A stretch of DNA of 64,000 nt from Flavimaribacter sp039888615 (lineage in GTDB: Bacteria; Pseudomonadota; Alphaproteobacteria; Rhizobiales; Rhizobiaceae): the NCBI GenBank assembly GCA_039888615.1, contig JBDQQS010000001.1. One strand, written 5' to 3'. The position numbers and the translations under genes are program-made. Of the stretch, positions 7,267 to 16,747 are shown in pieces (the stretch's first letter is position 1; every line of letters starts with the position of its first letter). Under the pieces are notes generated by a model, which made no database searches, had not been told where the DNA came from, and saw only the letters and a program-made list of their open reading frames with translations.

Positions 7267-10176
7267 TTATTCGGCGGCTTCGATGTCCTTGCCGGGCCGC
7301 CGCTCGAGTAGGTCTTTAAGGAATTGCCCCGTGAAGGATCGAGGTTCGAGAACGACTTCTTCCGGCGTTCCCGTCGCAATGATTTCTCCGCCGCCGTCGC
7401 CGCCCTCCGGTCCAAGATCGATGACGTGGTCGGCGGTCTTTATGACTTCGAGATTATGCTCGATCACCACGACCGAGTTGCCCTGGTTGACGATCTCATG
7501 CAGCACGTCGAGGAGCTTGGCGACATCATGAAAATGCAGTCCTGTCGTCGGTTCGTCCAGAATGTAGAGCGTGCGTCCTGTCGAACGCTTCGACAGTTCC
7601 TTCGCAAGCTTGACTCTTTGCGCCTCGCCGCCCGACAGCGTCGTGGCCTGCTGGCCTACCTTGATGTAGCCGAGCCCGACCCGTTTCAGAGTCTGCAGTT
7701 TGTCGCGGACGGCGGGCACGGCTGAAAAAAACTTACAACCTTCCTCGACGGTCATTTCCAGAACATCGGCGATCGACTTGCCCCGGAAGGTTACTTCCAG
7801 CGTTTCGCGATTGTATCTCTGGCCGTGACAGACATCGCAGGTGACATAGACATCCGGCAGGAAATGCATCTCGATCTTGATAACGCCGTCGCCCTGGCAG
7901 GCTTCGCAGCGGCCGCCCTTGACGTTAAAGGAGAACCGACCAGGCTGATAGCCGCGGGCCTTTGATTCCGGCAGTCCGGCGAACCAGTCGCGTATCGGCG
8001 TGAAAGCGCCTGTATAGGTAGCCGGATTGGATCGGGGCGTGCGACCGATCGGCGACTGGTCGATATCAATCACCTTGTCGATGTGCTGCAGTCCGTCGAT
8101 GCGCTCGTGCGGAGCCGGGTTCTCGCGCGCGCCCATGACGCGGCGCGCCGCCGCCTTGTAGAGCGTCTCTATCAGGAATGTCGATTTGCCGCCGCCCGAA
8201 ACGCCCGTCACGCAGGTGAACAGGCCGAGGGGAATGTCAGCCGAAACATTTTTGAGATTGTTCCCCGTGGCGCCAACGACGGAAAGCATCCGCTTCTTGT
8301 TCGCCTTTCGGCGCTCGGCAGGCACGGCCACTTCCATCTTACCGGACAGATACTGGCCGGTCAGCGACTTCGGTGAGGCCATGATATCGCCGGGCGGACC
8401 CTGGGCGATGACCTCGCCGCCGTGAATGCCGGCGGCAGGACCAATATCGACGACATAGTCGGCCGTGAGGATGGCGTCTTCATCATGCTCAACCACAATT
8501 ACGGTGTTGCCGATGTCCCGCAGGTGTTTGAGGGTATCCAGAAGACGCGCATTGTCGCGCTGATGCAGGCCGATGGATGGTTCGTCGAGCACATAGAGCA
8601 CGCCGGTCAGGCCAGACCCAATTTGAGAGGCCAGTCGAATGCGCTGGCTCTCGCCGCCGGAAAGCGTTCCGGAATTTCGGGCGAGCGTCAGATAGTCGAG
8701 CCCCACGTCATTAAGGAATTTCAGCCGGTCTCGAATTTCCTTCAAAATCCGCACGGCGATTTCGTTCTGTTTTTTGTTGAGGGCGCCGGGAAGTTCTTCG
8801 AACCAGCGTGCGGCTTCGCGAATCGAAAAGGCCGTGACCTCACCAATATGTAATCCGCCGATCTTGACGGCGAGCGCCTCCTGCTTGAGCCGATAACCTG
8901 AGCAAGCGGGGCAAGGGGCGGCCGTCATGTAACGCTCTATCTCTTCACGCGACCAAGCAGAATCGGTTTCCTTCCAGCGCCGCTCGAGATTGGGAATGAT
9001 TCCCTCGAACGTCTTTGTCGTCTTGTAGGACCGGAGGCCGTCGTCGTAGCGAAACTCGATCTTTCTATCGGTCCCGTAGAGGATGGCGTCTTGCGCTGCT
9101 TCGGGCAGTTCGTTCCAGCGCGCGCCGAGCTTGAAATCGAATTGGCGGCCGAGCGCTTCGAGCGTCTGGGTGTAGTAAGGCGACGACGATTTTGACCAGG
9201 GAGAGATCGCGCCGTCGCGCAATGTCCGTCCGGGCTCCGGAATCACCAGCGTCGTGTCGATCTTCTGCTGGGTGCCTAGCCCGTCACAGGTCGGGCATGC
9301 GCCGAAGGGATTGTTGAAGGAAAACAGCCTCGGCTCGATCTCCGGTATCGTGAAGCCGGACACCGGGCAGGCGAATTTTTCCGAGAACACCAGCCGTTCA
9401 TGGGTCTCGTTTTTCGACTTGTTTGCGCCTTCTCCGGCGTTTTCGATTGGCTGATCGGCGAATTCCGCGATCGCAAGGCCATCGGAAATGGACAGGCAGG
9501 TTTCCAGGCTGTCCGCGAGCCGGGTCGGCAGATCGTCGCGCACGACGACGCGGTCGACCACCACGTCGATGTCATGCTTGTATTTCTTGTCGAGCGCGGG
9601 AACATCGGCGATTTCGTAGAATTCGCCGTCCACCTTGACGCGCTGGAAGCCCTTCTTCATCAGCTCGGCGAGTTCCTTGCGGTATTCTCCCTTGCGGCCG
9701 CGCACCAGCGGAGCAAGGATATAGAGCCGCGTGCCTTCCTCCAGCGTCATGACTCGGTCCACCATCTGGCTGACCGTCTGGCTCTCGATGGGCAAACCCG
9801 TCGCAGGCGAATAGGGCACGCCGACGCGCGCGAAGAGAAGGCGCAGATAGTCGTAGATTTCGGTGACCGTTCCCACTGTCGAACGCGGATTGCGCGACGT
9901 GGTCTTCTGCTCGATCGATATCGCAGGCGACAGGCCGTCGATCTGGTCGACATCCGGCTTCTGCATCATCTCCAGGAATTGCCGGGCGTAGGCCGAGAGG
10001 CTCTCCACGTAACGGCGCTGGCCCTCGGCATAGATCGTGTCGAAAGCCAGTGAAGATTTCCCGGAGCCGGAAAGCCCGGTCATCACGATCAGCCGGTTAC
10101 GGGGCAGGTCGAGATCGACATTCTTCAGATTATGCTCGCGTGCGCCGCGTATCGAAATGGTCTTCAGTTCGCTCAT
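7267..10176 (-). CDS. uvrA: UvrABC excision nuclease subunit A
   Basis: A 969-residue damage-recognition ATPase of nucleotide excision repair. Two ABC modules are clear: Walker A GLSGSGKSS near the N-terminus and GVSGGGKST in the second half, with signatures LSGGESQRIRLA and LSGGEAQRVKLA. Zinc-binding pairs are seen as CPTC, CPACSGYR and CEACQGDG...CDVCHGQR. Length matches the family. It is read away from ssb and the LexA-type box lies about 200 bases before its start, which fits the SOS control known for uvrA. DUF72 and chorismate mutase genes follow closely. Confidence 0.98.
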   Translation of the reverse strand: MSELKTISIRGAREHNLKNVDLDLPRNRLIVMTGLSGSGKSSLAFDTIYAEGQRRYVESLSAYARQFLEMMQKPDVDQIDGLSPAISIEQKTTSRNPRSTVGTVTEIYDYLRLLFARVGVPYSPATGLPIESQTVSQMVDRVMTLEEGTRLYILAPLVRGRKGEYRKELAELMKKGFQRVKVDGEFYEIADVPALDKKYKHDIDVVVDRVVVRDDLPTRLADSLETCLSISDGLAIAEFADQPIENAGEGANKSKNETHERLVFSEKFACPVSGFTIPEIEPRLFSFNNPFGACPTCDGLGTQQKIDTTLVIPEPGRTLRDGAISPWSKSSSPYYTQTLEALGRQFDFKLGARWNELPEAAQDAILYGTDRKIEFRYDDGLRSYKTTKTFEGIIPNLERRWKETDSAWSREEIERYMTAAPCPACSGYRLKQEALAVKIGGLHIGEVTAFSIREAARWFEELPGALNKKQNEIAVRILKEIRDRLKFLNDVGLDYLTLARNSGTLSGGESQRIRLASQIGSGLTGVLYVLDEPSIGLHQRDNARLLDTLKHLRDIGNTVIVVEHDEDAILTADYVVDIGPAAGIHGGEVIAQGPPGDIMASPKSLTGQYLSGKMEVAVPAERRKANKKRMLSVVGATGNNLKNVSADIPLGLFTCVTGVSGGGKSTFLIETLYKAAARRVMGARENPAPHERIDGLQHIDKVIDIDQSPIGRTPRSNPATYTGAFTPIRDWFAGLPESKARGYQPGRFSFNVKGGRCEACQGDGVIKIEMHFLPDVYVTCDVCHGQRYNRETLEVTFRGKSIADVLEMTVEEGCKFFSAVPAVRDKLQTLKRVGLGYIKVGQQATTLSGGEAQRVKLAKELSKRSTGRTLYILDEPTTGLHFHDVAKLLDVLHEIVNQGNSVVVIEHNLEVIKTADHVIDLGPEGGDGGGEIIATGTPEEVVLEPRSFTGQFLKDLLERRPGKDIEAAE

Positions 10177-10351
10177 GCCTTGTCGTCCGCGCTCCGTCGG
10201 TCATGCGTCCGGTTGTCTTGAAAAGCGCCAAAGTCTGGCTCGTGCCGCTTCCTGTGCAGCCTCATAATCTAGTTCCTGACCATCGAATGTCGAGATGTAA
10301 TCTCGAATAGCTTTGTGACCACAGGGCGAGAATTCGGCGCTGGGGAATCAT

Positions 10352-10380
10352 TTGACAGCCAGCTTTACACGAACTAGAAC
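10352..10380 (+). promoter_or_regulatory. Sigma-70 type promoter for ssb
   Basis: TTGACA (10352-10357) is followed after exactly 17 bases by TAGAAC (10375-10380), a 4/6 match to the -10 element. The -10 box overlaps the SOS box, which would allow repression by LexA. The remainder of the 10177-10518 gap shows no gene. Confidence 0.55.
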
Positions 10381-10391
10381 ATAATAGGAAC
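10377..10391. promoter_or_regulatory. LexA (SOS) box between uvrA and ssb
   Basis: GAACATAATAGGAAC is a perfect GAAC-N7-GAAC, i.e. GTTC-N7-GTTC on the other strand, the SOS operator of alphaproteobacteria. It sits in the shared uvrA / ssb intergenic region. Confidence 0.88.
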
Positions 10392-10518
10392 AAAAAGCTC
10401 CTGTGGAAAGAGCAATTCCATCCGGCAATGGCCGGTCAATTGGTCTATTGTCGGGCGAAATATCAGGGGTCGCGCGGCAAACGCGGCGAACCTTTTCAAA
10501 ATCCAGTGAGGAAAAGTC

Positions 10519-10995
10519 ATGGCGGGCAGTGTCAACAAGGTTATTCTGGTGGGGAATCTCGGCGCCGATCCGGAAATTCGCCGCACGCAGGACGGACGAC
10601 CGATCGCAAATTTGCGCGTCGCCACCTCGGAAAGCTGGCGCGACCGCAACACAGGCGAACGTCGCGAACGGACCGAATGGCACCGTGTCGTCATCTTCAA
10701 TGAAGGCCTGTGCAAGATCGCCGAACAATATCTCCGCAAGGGCTCCAAGATCTATCTCGAAGGCCAGTTGCAAACCCGCAAATGGCAGGACCAGAGCGGA
10801 CAGGATCGCTATTCCACAGAAGTCGTGCTGCAGGGCTTCAATTCCTCACTCACGATGCTGGACGGCAGGGGCGACAATCCGGGGCAGTCCGGTGGTGGGT
10901 TCGGCGACAATGACGACCAGGGGGATTACGGACAGCCGTCGCGCCAGGGCGGCGGCGGCATGGCGAACGATCTGGACGACGATATTCCGTTTTGA
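10519..10995 (+). CDS. ssb: Single-stranded DNA-binding protein
   Basis: A 158-residue SSB. The OB-fold domain covers about residues 1-110 and starts MAGSVNKVILVGNLG; a Gly/Gln/Asp-rich linker (FGDNDDQGDYGQ) follows; the C-terminus ends in DDDIPF, the acidic tip that recruits repair and replication proteins. An AGTGAGGAAAAGTC region gives the ribosome site. It is divergent from uvrA with a LexA box between them, as in other alphaproteobacteria. Confidence 0.97.
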   Translation: MAGSVNKVILVGNLGADPEIRRTQDGRPIANLRVATSESWRDRNTGERRERTEWHRVVIFNEGLCKIAEQYLRKGSKIYLEGQLQTRKWQDQSGQDRYSTEVVLQGFNSSLTMLDGRGDNPGQSGGGFGDNDDQGDYGQPSRQGGGGMANDLDDDIPF

Positions 10996-11089
10996 TTGCC
11001 GATCGCCCCGGTCGGCTTCATCGCACGAATTTGATTTTGTCCGAGCCACTACGAATGTCAGATTGCATCTCCTGGCGAAGGAGGCAACA

Positions 11090-11479
11090 ATGGGATTGTT
11101 CAAACTGTTTTCCAGAAGCGCGGCTATGATTTTGGCTGTTAGTCTTGCAACTGCGACGGCGGCTGCGGGCGAAGTCGATGTGATGGCGGTCGACGCCAGG
11201 CAGGCCGCCGATGGAAGCTGGACGTTTTCCGTAACGCTGCGCCATGACGACGAGGGATGGGATCATTACGCTGACCGCTGGGACGTCGTTGGTCCGGACG
11301 GAACAGTCTATGGCGAGCGCGTTTTGCTGCATCCGCATGTCGAGGAACAGCCCTTCATGCGCGGCTTGTCCGGCGTCGCTATTCCCGAAGGCGTCCACAG
11401 CGTCATCGTGCGCGGCCATGACAAGGTTCACGGCCTCGGCGGCGCTGAACTCACCATTGATCTGCAAGCCGGCGAATAG
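11090..11479 (+). CDS. Small exported protein of unknown function
   Basis: 129 residues. A signal peptide (SRSAAMILAVSLATATAAAG, cleavage near residue 27) precedes a beta-rich domain with many His/Asp/Tyr, e.g. R-H-D-D-E-G-W-D-H-Y-A-D-R-W and V-R-G-H-D-K-V-H-G. The start ATG at 11090 has a GAAGGAGG site; a longer upstream extension in the same frame overlaps ssb and is not used. I do not recognise a named function; the pattern suggests a periplasmic Ig-like domain. It follows ssb by 94 bases on the same strand. Confidence 0.8.
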   Translation: MGLFKLFSRSAAMILAVSLATATAAAGEVDVMAVDARQAADGSWTFSVTLRHDDEGWDHYADRWDVVGPDGTVYGERVLLHPHVEEQPFMRGLSGVAIPEGVHSVIVRGHDKVHGLGGAELTIDLQAGE

Positions 11480-11485
11480 CGCCTG

Positions 11486-12799
11486 TCAGGTGGGACGGGT
11501 CGGGGTTCGCGTAATCCGCGCGCCAATGGCGTTCAGTCGTTCCTCGATCCGCTCGTAGCCGCGTTCGATTTGCTGGGCGTTGTTGATAATCGACGTTCCG
11601 TCTGCAGCCATCGCGGCGATAAGCATGGCCATGCCAGCCCTGATATCCGGACTTTCCAGACGTGCGGCTTTCAGCCGCGTCGGTCCGGATATGACCGCTC
11701 TGTGGGGGTCGCACAGCACAATCCTTGCCCCCATTGCGATAAGCTTGTCGACGAAGAACATGCGAGATTCGAACATCTTCTCAAACATCAACACCATGCC
11801 GGTGCACTGGGTCGCCGTGACAATCGCAATCGACATCGTATCGGCGGGGAAGGCGGGCCAAGGCTGATCCTCGATCTTGGGCACATGACCGCCGAAGTCC
11901 GGCTGTATGAGCTTTGATTGCTCTGACGAGACGATCACGTCATCGCTCTCGATGGCGCAGTTGACCCCGAGCTTTTCGAACCCCATCAGGGTCGAACGCA
12001 ACTGGTCAACGCCTGCATTCGTAATCCGAATTTCAGAACCTGTAGCCGCCGCAAGGCCAATCAGGGATCCAACCTCAATATGATCCGGGCCGATACGGTG
12101 GCTGACCCGTCCGAGCGGTCGACCTCCCTCGATCGTCATGCAGTTGGAGCCAATTCCTTCAATCCGGGCGCCCATCCGGTTCAGAAAATGCGCGAGATCC
12201 TGCACGTGCGGTTCGGAAGCGCAATTGCGCAGAACCGTGGTTCCACTGGCTGCGACCGCAGCGCATAACGCGTTTTCCGTCGCCGTCACCGAGGGCTCGT
12301 CCAGGAAAACGTCGGCGCCGGTCAGACGATCGGCATAAAAGACGATTTCGCGGTTGAGCGAAATATCGGCGCCAAGCTGTTGCAAGGCCAGGAAATGGCT
12401 GTCGAGTCGCCGCCGGCCGATTACGTCGCCGCCCGGCGGCGGCAGGGTGATTTTTCCGCAGCGGGCGAGAACCGGTCCCGCCAGCAGGATCGAGGCCCTG
12501 ATGCGCGAGCACAAATCCGGGTCGAGCTGTGTCGGCTGTAGGACTTGCGCATGAATTGTCAAATCATTCGCACCGGTCCAGACCGCTTCGACCCCCAGAG
12601 AGCGGATCAGTTCGATCAGGGCCTCGACATCGCGAATACGAGGCACGTTGGAGAGTTCGACCGGCTGGTCAGTTAGCAGAGCCGCGCAAATAATCGGCAG
12701 CGCGGCGTTCTTGTTGCCGGAAGGCTCGATCGCGCCGGACAGACGGTGGCCGCCCTCTATCGCATACTCTATCCGTTCGGGACTATGGGGCTTGTTCAT
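11486..12799 (-). CDS. murA: UDP-N-acetylglucosamine 1-carboxyvinyltransferase paralogue (MurA family, Asp active site)
   Basis: 437 residues of EPSP-synthase fold, transferring enolpyruvate from PEP to UDP-GlcNAc in peptidoglycan precursor synthesis. Visible motifs are GNKNAALP near the N-terminus, the Arg-rich RIRASILLAGPV and the C-terminal QIERGYERIEERL. The position of the catalytic Cys115 of E. coli (LPGGCTIG) is Asp125 here (PPGGDVIG). A Cys-to-Asp change at this site is known from MurA enzymes naturally insensitive to fosfomycin. Whether this is the only MurA or a second copy cannot be seen in the window; its neighbours (MarC, an exported protein) are not the usual rhizobial murA context, so a paralogue is likely. 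Confidence 0.88.
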   Translation of the reverse strand: MNKPHSPERIEYAIEGGHRLSGAIEPSGNKNAALPIICAALLTDQPVELSNVPRIRDVEALIELIRSLGVEAVWTGANDLTIHAQVLQPTQLDPDLCSRIRASILLAGPVLARCGKITLPPPGGDVIGRRRLDSHFLALQQLGADISLNREIVFYADRLTGADVFLDEPSVTATENALCAAVAASGTTVLRNCASEPHVQDLAHFLNRMGARIEGIGSNCMTIEGGRPLGRVSHRIGPDHIEVGSLIGLAAATGSEIRITNAGVDQLRSTLMGFEKLGVNCAIESDDVIVSSEQSKLIQPDFGGHVPKIEDQPWPAFPADTMSIAIVTATQCTGMVLMFEKMFESRMFFVDKLIAMGARIVLCDPHRAVISGPTRLKAARLESPDIRAGMAMLIAAMAADGTSIINNAQQIERGYERIEERLNAIGARITRTPTRPT

Positions 12800-12928
12800 A
12801 AGAAGCTCGGTCTGATCCGTTGGAAGATGAGGGATCCCTTATATAGAAGCGCGGCCCGCCGCCACCCAAAAGAGTTCCGAGCGCGACAGATCCGCCGGGA
12901 CCGCCGACATGACGGTTTGATTCGACTG

Positions 12929-13558
12929 CTAGGACAAAAACAGCGCCTTCGTCCCGTCAGCCACATATTGCACCGACAGCGCAGCCAGCAGCACGCCCAG
13001 AAGCCTGATAAGAACAGCACGACCGGTCTGACCTAGGAAACGGTCAAGGGAATTCGCTATGGCGAGCGTCGCAAACAGGAGGGCGATCGCTACGAAGATG
13101 ATTGCGATAAGCTCCAGCCGGCCGACCGGCGTTGAAAATGTGGTCGAAAGCAGCACGACCGCGGAGATGGAACCCGGACCGGCGATCAGCGGTATCGCCA
13201 GTGGAAAAGCGGCGATGTCGCTGACATGGTCGCCAGCATTGCTTCGGTCAACGCTTTGCTGCTTGCGCGCGGTGCGCCGTTCGAAAATCATCTCGGAGGC
13301 AATCCAGAACAGCAGCAGGCCGCCCGCGACGCGGAATGCGTCGATGGTGATGCCGAAAGCCGACAGGATGCCCGAGCCGGCGATTGCAAACACGGTCAGA
13401 ATAACAAAGGCGATGATCGAGCCGCGCAACGCCACCTGAAAGCGTTGCGCCTTCGTCATGTCGGTGGTCAATCCGAGGAAAAGCGGTGCATTGCCAGGCG
13501 GGTCGAGGATCACAATCAATGTCAGGAATGCGTTCAGAAGAGTTTCATATCCGTGCAT
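12929..13558 (-). CDS. MarC family integral membrane protein
   Basis: 209 residues with about six hydrophobic helices and the family motif I-L-D-P-P-G-N-A-P-L-F-L near the N-terminus. The frame extends further upstream, but the family start corresponds to MHGYETLLNAFL at 13558. Members (MarC, YchE, YhgN) are inner-membrane proteins with no settled transport activity; the old link of MarC to antibiotic resistance is not supported. It lies 129 bases before the MurA paralogue on the same strand. Confidence 0.87.
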   Translation of the reverse strand: MHGYETLLNAFLTLIVILDPPGNAPLFLGLTTDMTKAQRFQVALRGSIIAFVILTVFAIAGSGILSAFGITIDAFRVAGGLLLFWIASEMIFERRTARKQQSVDRSNAGDHVSDIAAFPLAIPLIAGPGSISAVVLLSTTFSTPVGRLELIAIIFVAIALLFATLAIANSLDRFLGQTGRAVLIRLLGVLLAALSVQYVADGTKALFLS

Positions 13559-13794
13559 TGCTGTGTACCGGGACCGCGTCGATGAGAGAAGAATTTCCCT
13601 CCTGATAGCACATGCGCGCACCGGCGCCCAAGCCGGCGATATCGGGCCAGAATCACTGACGGTTTTCCGGTTCAGGTCCGGATTTCGCGGAATTGGCGTC
13701 GGCGCCGCGCAAAACATCCGCAAGCGCTTTGAGAAATCCTGCTTAACATAATGAAAACAAATAACAAACGGAGACCTTTAAAACACGTCTCAAG

Positions 13795-13824
13795 TTGGCA
13801 TTTGTGCAGCCGATCAGCTATAAA
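13795..13824 (+). promoter_or_regulatory. Sigma-70 type promoter of gyrA
   Basis: TTGGCA (13795-13800), an 18-base spacer and TATAAA (13819-13824) form a good promoter. The last base of the -10 box is the A of the ATG at 13824, so a transcript from here would begin inside the longest gyrA frame and favour a downstream start. Confidence 0.5.
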
Positions 13825-16643
13825 TGACGGTAACGATTCGCTTTACACAGACAGGCCAGTTTTTGTCAGAACACGATAATTCGCTCACACCGCCCTCCGG
13901 ACCGTCCGGCATCGAGCCGGTCTCCATCATGGAGGAGATGCAGCGCTCCTATCTCTCCTATGCAATGAGCGTCATCGTCAGCCGCGCCCTGCCGGATGTC
14001 AGGGACGGGCTGAAGCCGGTGCACCGGCGTATCCTATACGCTATGCATGAAGGCGGATTTCACTGGAACCGAAAGTATGTGAAGTCGTCGCGCATCATCG
14101 GTGACGTCATGGGTAAATATCACCCCCATGGCGACCAGGCGATTTATGACGCGATGGTGCGCATGGCGCAGGACTTTTCCATGCGCGTGCCGCTCATCGA
14201 CGGGCAGGGCAATTTCGGATCGGTCGACGGCGACCCGCCGGCGGCGATGCGTTATACGGAATCCCGCCTCGCCAAGGTCGCGCATGATCTTCTCGAGGAT
14301 ATCGACAAGGACACAGTCGATTTTCAGGAGAACTACGACGCATCCGCAAGTGAGCCCCGTGTTTTGCCCGCGCGGTTCCCCAATCTGCTCGTCAACGGCG
14401 CCGGCGGCATCGCCGTCGGCATGGCGACCAACATTCCGCCTCACAATCTTGGCGAAGTCATCGACGGCTGCATTGCCGTCATAGACAATCCCTCCATCGA
14501 TCTGATGGAACTCCTGCAGATCATCCCTGGGCCGGATTTCCCGACAGGCGGACTGATACTGGGGCGTACGGGTATCCGCAGCGCTTACGAGACCGGGCGC
14601 GGCTCCGTGCTGATGCGCGGCAAGGTTTCCACCGAGCACATTCGCAACGAGCGCGAAGCCATCATCATCACCGAAATCCCCTACCAGGTGAACAAGGCGG
14701 GGATGATTGAGAAGATGGCGGAGCTCGTTCGCGAGAAGCGGATTGAAGGCATCTCCGACATTCGCGACGAATCCGACCGTGAAGGTTATCGCGTCGTTAT
14801 CGAACTGAAGCGGGACGCCGTCGCCGATGTCGTGATCAACCAGCTTTATCGCTATACGCCGCTGCAGACGTCATTCGGCTGCAACATGGTGGCTTTGAAT
14901 GGCGGCAAGCCGGAACAGCTGACGCTGATGGACATGCTGAAGGCTTTCATCGCCTTCAGGGAAGAGGTCGTCAGCCGCCGCACGAAGTTTCTGCTCAACA
15001 AGGCGCGAGAACGCGCTCACGTCCTTGTGGGCCTCGCAATCGCCGTCGCCAATATCGACGAGGTGATCAATCTTATCCGGCGCGCGCCGGATCCGGCGAC
15101 CGCACGCTCGCAGTTGATGGAACGGCGCTGGCCGGCCAGGGATGTCGAGGCGCTGATCCTGCTGATCGACGATCCGCGACATCGCATCAACGAGGATGGA
15201 ACCTACAATCTGTCCGAGGAACAGGCCCGCGCCATTCTGGAGCTGCGCCTGGCGCGTTTGACCGCCCTCGGCCGCGACGAAATTGCGGACGAACTCAACG
15301 CGATTGGCGACGAGATCAAGGACTATCTGGATATCCTGTCCTCGCGGATGCGGATCATGGAGATTGTCAAGCAGGAACTGACCGACGTGCGCGACGAGTT
15401 CGCAACGCCGCGCCGCACGGAGATCCTTGAAGGCGGCGCGGATATGGAGGACGAAGACCTCATAGCGCGCGAGGACATGGTCGTCACCGTCACGCACACC
15501 GGCTACATAAAGCGCGTTCCGCTTGCCACCTATCGCGCCCAGCGCAGAGGCGGCAAGGGTCGGTCCGGCATGTCGACGCGCGACGAGGATTTCGTCTCGA
15601 GGCTATTCGTCGCCAATACGCATACGCCGATCCTGTTCTTCTCCTCGCGCGGCATCGTCTACAAGCTCAAGGTCTGGCGCTTGCCGATCGGCACGCCGCA
15701 ATCCAGGGGCAAGGCGCTGATCAATACGCTTCCGCTGCAACAGGGCGAGCGCATTACCTCCATCATGCCGTTGCCGGAGGACGAGGAGAGCTGGAGCGAA
15801 CTCGACGTCATGTTCTCGACGACCCGCGGCACGGTTCGCCGCAACAAGTTGTCCGATTTCGTCCAGGTCAATCGCAACGGCAAGATCGCCATGAAGCTGG
15901 ACGACGAACAGGACGAGATCCTGAATGTCGAAACATGCAACGAGTTTGACGACGTATTGCTGACGACTGCGCTCGGGCAATGCATTCGCTTCCCCGTGAC
16001 CGATGTGCGTGTCTTTGCCGGCCGCAATTCGATCGGGGTGCGCGGCATCGCCATGGCGAACGGAGACAAGGTTATTTCGATGGCCATCCTCGCCCATGTC
16101 GAGGCGACGCCGGCCGAACGCTCGCAGTACATAAAATGGAGCAGGGCGGGCGATGTCGAACTGGTCGGGGAGGACGCCGACACCGACGCCGTCGAGTCCG
16201 AAATGCCTGAAGAGCGATTGCAGGAACTGCAGGCCCGGGAGCAATTCGTCCTGACGATCAGCGAAAAGGGGTACGGCAAGAGGTCGTCCTCGTACGACTT
16301 CCGTATTTCCGGTCGCGGAGGCAAAGGCATTCGCGCGACGGACACAGGCAAGGTGGATGAGATCGGTCCGCTTGTGGCGACGTTCCCCGTCGAGAATGAA
16401 GACCAGATCATGCTTGTGTCCAATCGCGGGCAACTCATTCGTGTGCCGGTGGAAGGCATCCGTATCGCCAGCAGGGCTACGAAGGGCGTGACGATCTTTT
16501 CGACCGCGGCGGACGAGGCAGTCGTCTCAGTCGAAAGGATTAACGAACCGGAAGAGGAAGCCGAAGAGGCTGACGCCGAGGCAGAAAGCGAAGGCGGCAA
16601 TCAGTCCTCCGACCCGCCATCCGATGGCGAAGGCGAAAGCTGA
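13824..16643 (+). CDS. gyrA: DNA gyrase subunit A
   Basis: A 939-residue type II topoisomerase subunit that breaks and rejoins DNA to add negative supercoils with GyrB. The breakage domain carries the catalytic Tyr144 in AAMRYTE; the C-terminal half holds the DNA-wrapping beta-propeller with a GyrA-box-like QRRGGKGRSG. The quinolone region reads HPHGDQAIYD, so Gln105 stands where E. coli has Ser83. The ATG at 13824 overlaps a putative -10 box; TTG at 13863 (giving M-S-E-H-D-N-S) is a credible true start, with ACAGG seven bases before it. The C-terminus is acidic (EEEAEEADAEAES). Confidence 0.97.
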   Translation: MTVTIRFTQTGQFLSEHDNSLTPPSGPSGIEPVSIMEEMQRSYLSYAMSVIVSRALPDVRDGLKPVHRRILYAMHEGGFHWNRKYVKSSRIIGDVMGKYHPHGDQAIYDAMVRMAQDFSMRVPLIDGQGNFGSVDGDPPAAMRYTESRLAKVAHDLLEDIDKDTVDFQENYDASASEPRVLPARFPNLLVNGAGGIAVGMATNIPPHNLGEVIDGCIAVIDNPSIDLMELLQIIPGPDFPTGGLILGRTGIRSAYETGRGSVLMRGKVSTEHIRNEREAIIITEIPYQVNKAGMIEKMAELVREKRIEGISDIRDESDREGYRVVIELKRDAVADVVINQLYRYTPLQTSFGCNMVALNGGKPEQLTLMDMLKAFIAFREEVVSRRTKFLLNKARERAHVLVGLAIAVANIDEVINLIRRAPDPATARSQLMERRWPARDVEALILLIDDPRHRINEDGTYNLSEEQARAILELRLARLTALGRDEIADELNAIGDEIKDYLDILSSRMRIMEIVKQELTDVRDEFATPRRTEILEGGADMEDEDLIAREDMVVTVTHTGYIKRVPLATYRAQRRGGKGRSGMSTRDEDFVSRLFVANTHTPILFFSSRGIVYKLKVWRLPIGTPQSRGKALINTLPLQQGERITSIMPLPEDEESWSELDVMFSTTRGTVRRNKLSDFVQVNRNGKIAMKLDDEQDEILNVETCNEFDDVLLTTALGQCIRFPVTDVRVFAGRNSIGVRGIAMANGDKVISMAILAHVEATPAERSQYIKWSRAGDVELVGEDADTDAVESEMPEERLQELQAREQFVLTISEKGYGKRSSSYDFRISGRGGKGIRATDTGKVDEIGPLVATFPVENEDQIMLVSNRGQLIRVPVEGIRIASRATKGVTIFSTAADEAVVSVERINEPEEEAEEADAEAESEGGNQSSDPPSDGEGES

Positions 16644-16664
16644 TTGGCGACCGATCCATAAAGA

Positions 16665-16694
16665 AGCCCGGATGGCGGGGGAACCATCCGGGCT
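16665..16694 (-). terminator. Hairpin terminator between gyrA and the small minus-strand ORFs
   Basis: A perfect 11-bp stem (AGCCCGGATGG / CCATCCGGGCT) with an 8-base loop. On the minus strand it is followed by TCTTTAT, on the plus strand by no T-run, so it fits best as an end point for leftward transcripts arriving from the small ORF at 16748-16891, and may also end gyrA. Confidence 0.65.
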
Positions 16695-16747
16695 CGGGGT
16701 AGAGGGTGTTTCAACTGGAGGTCAGAAACTACCCTATGCAGCGGGAA

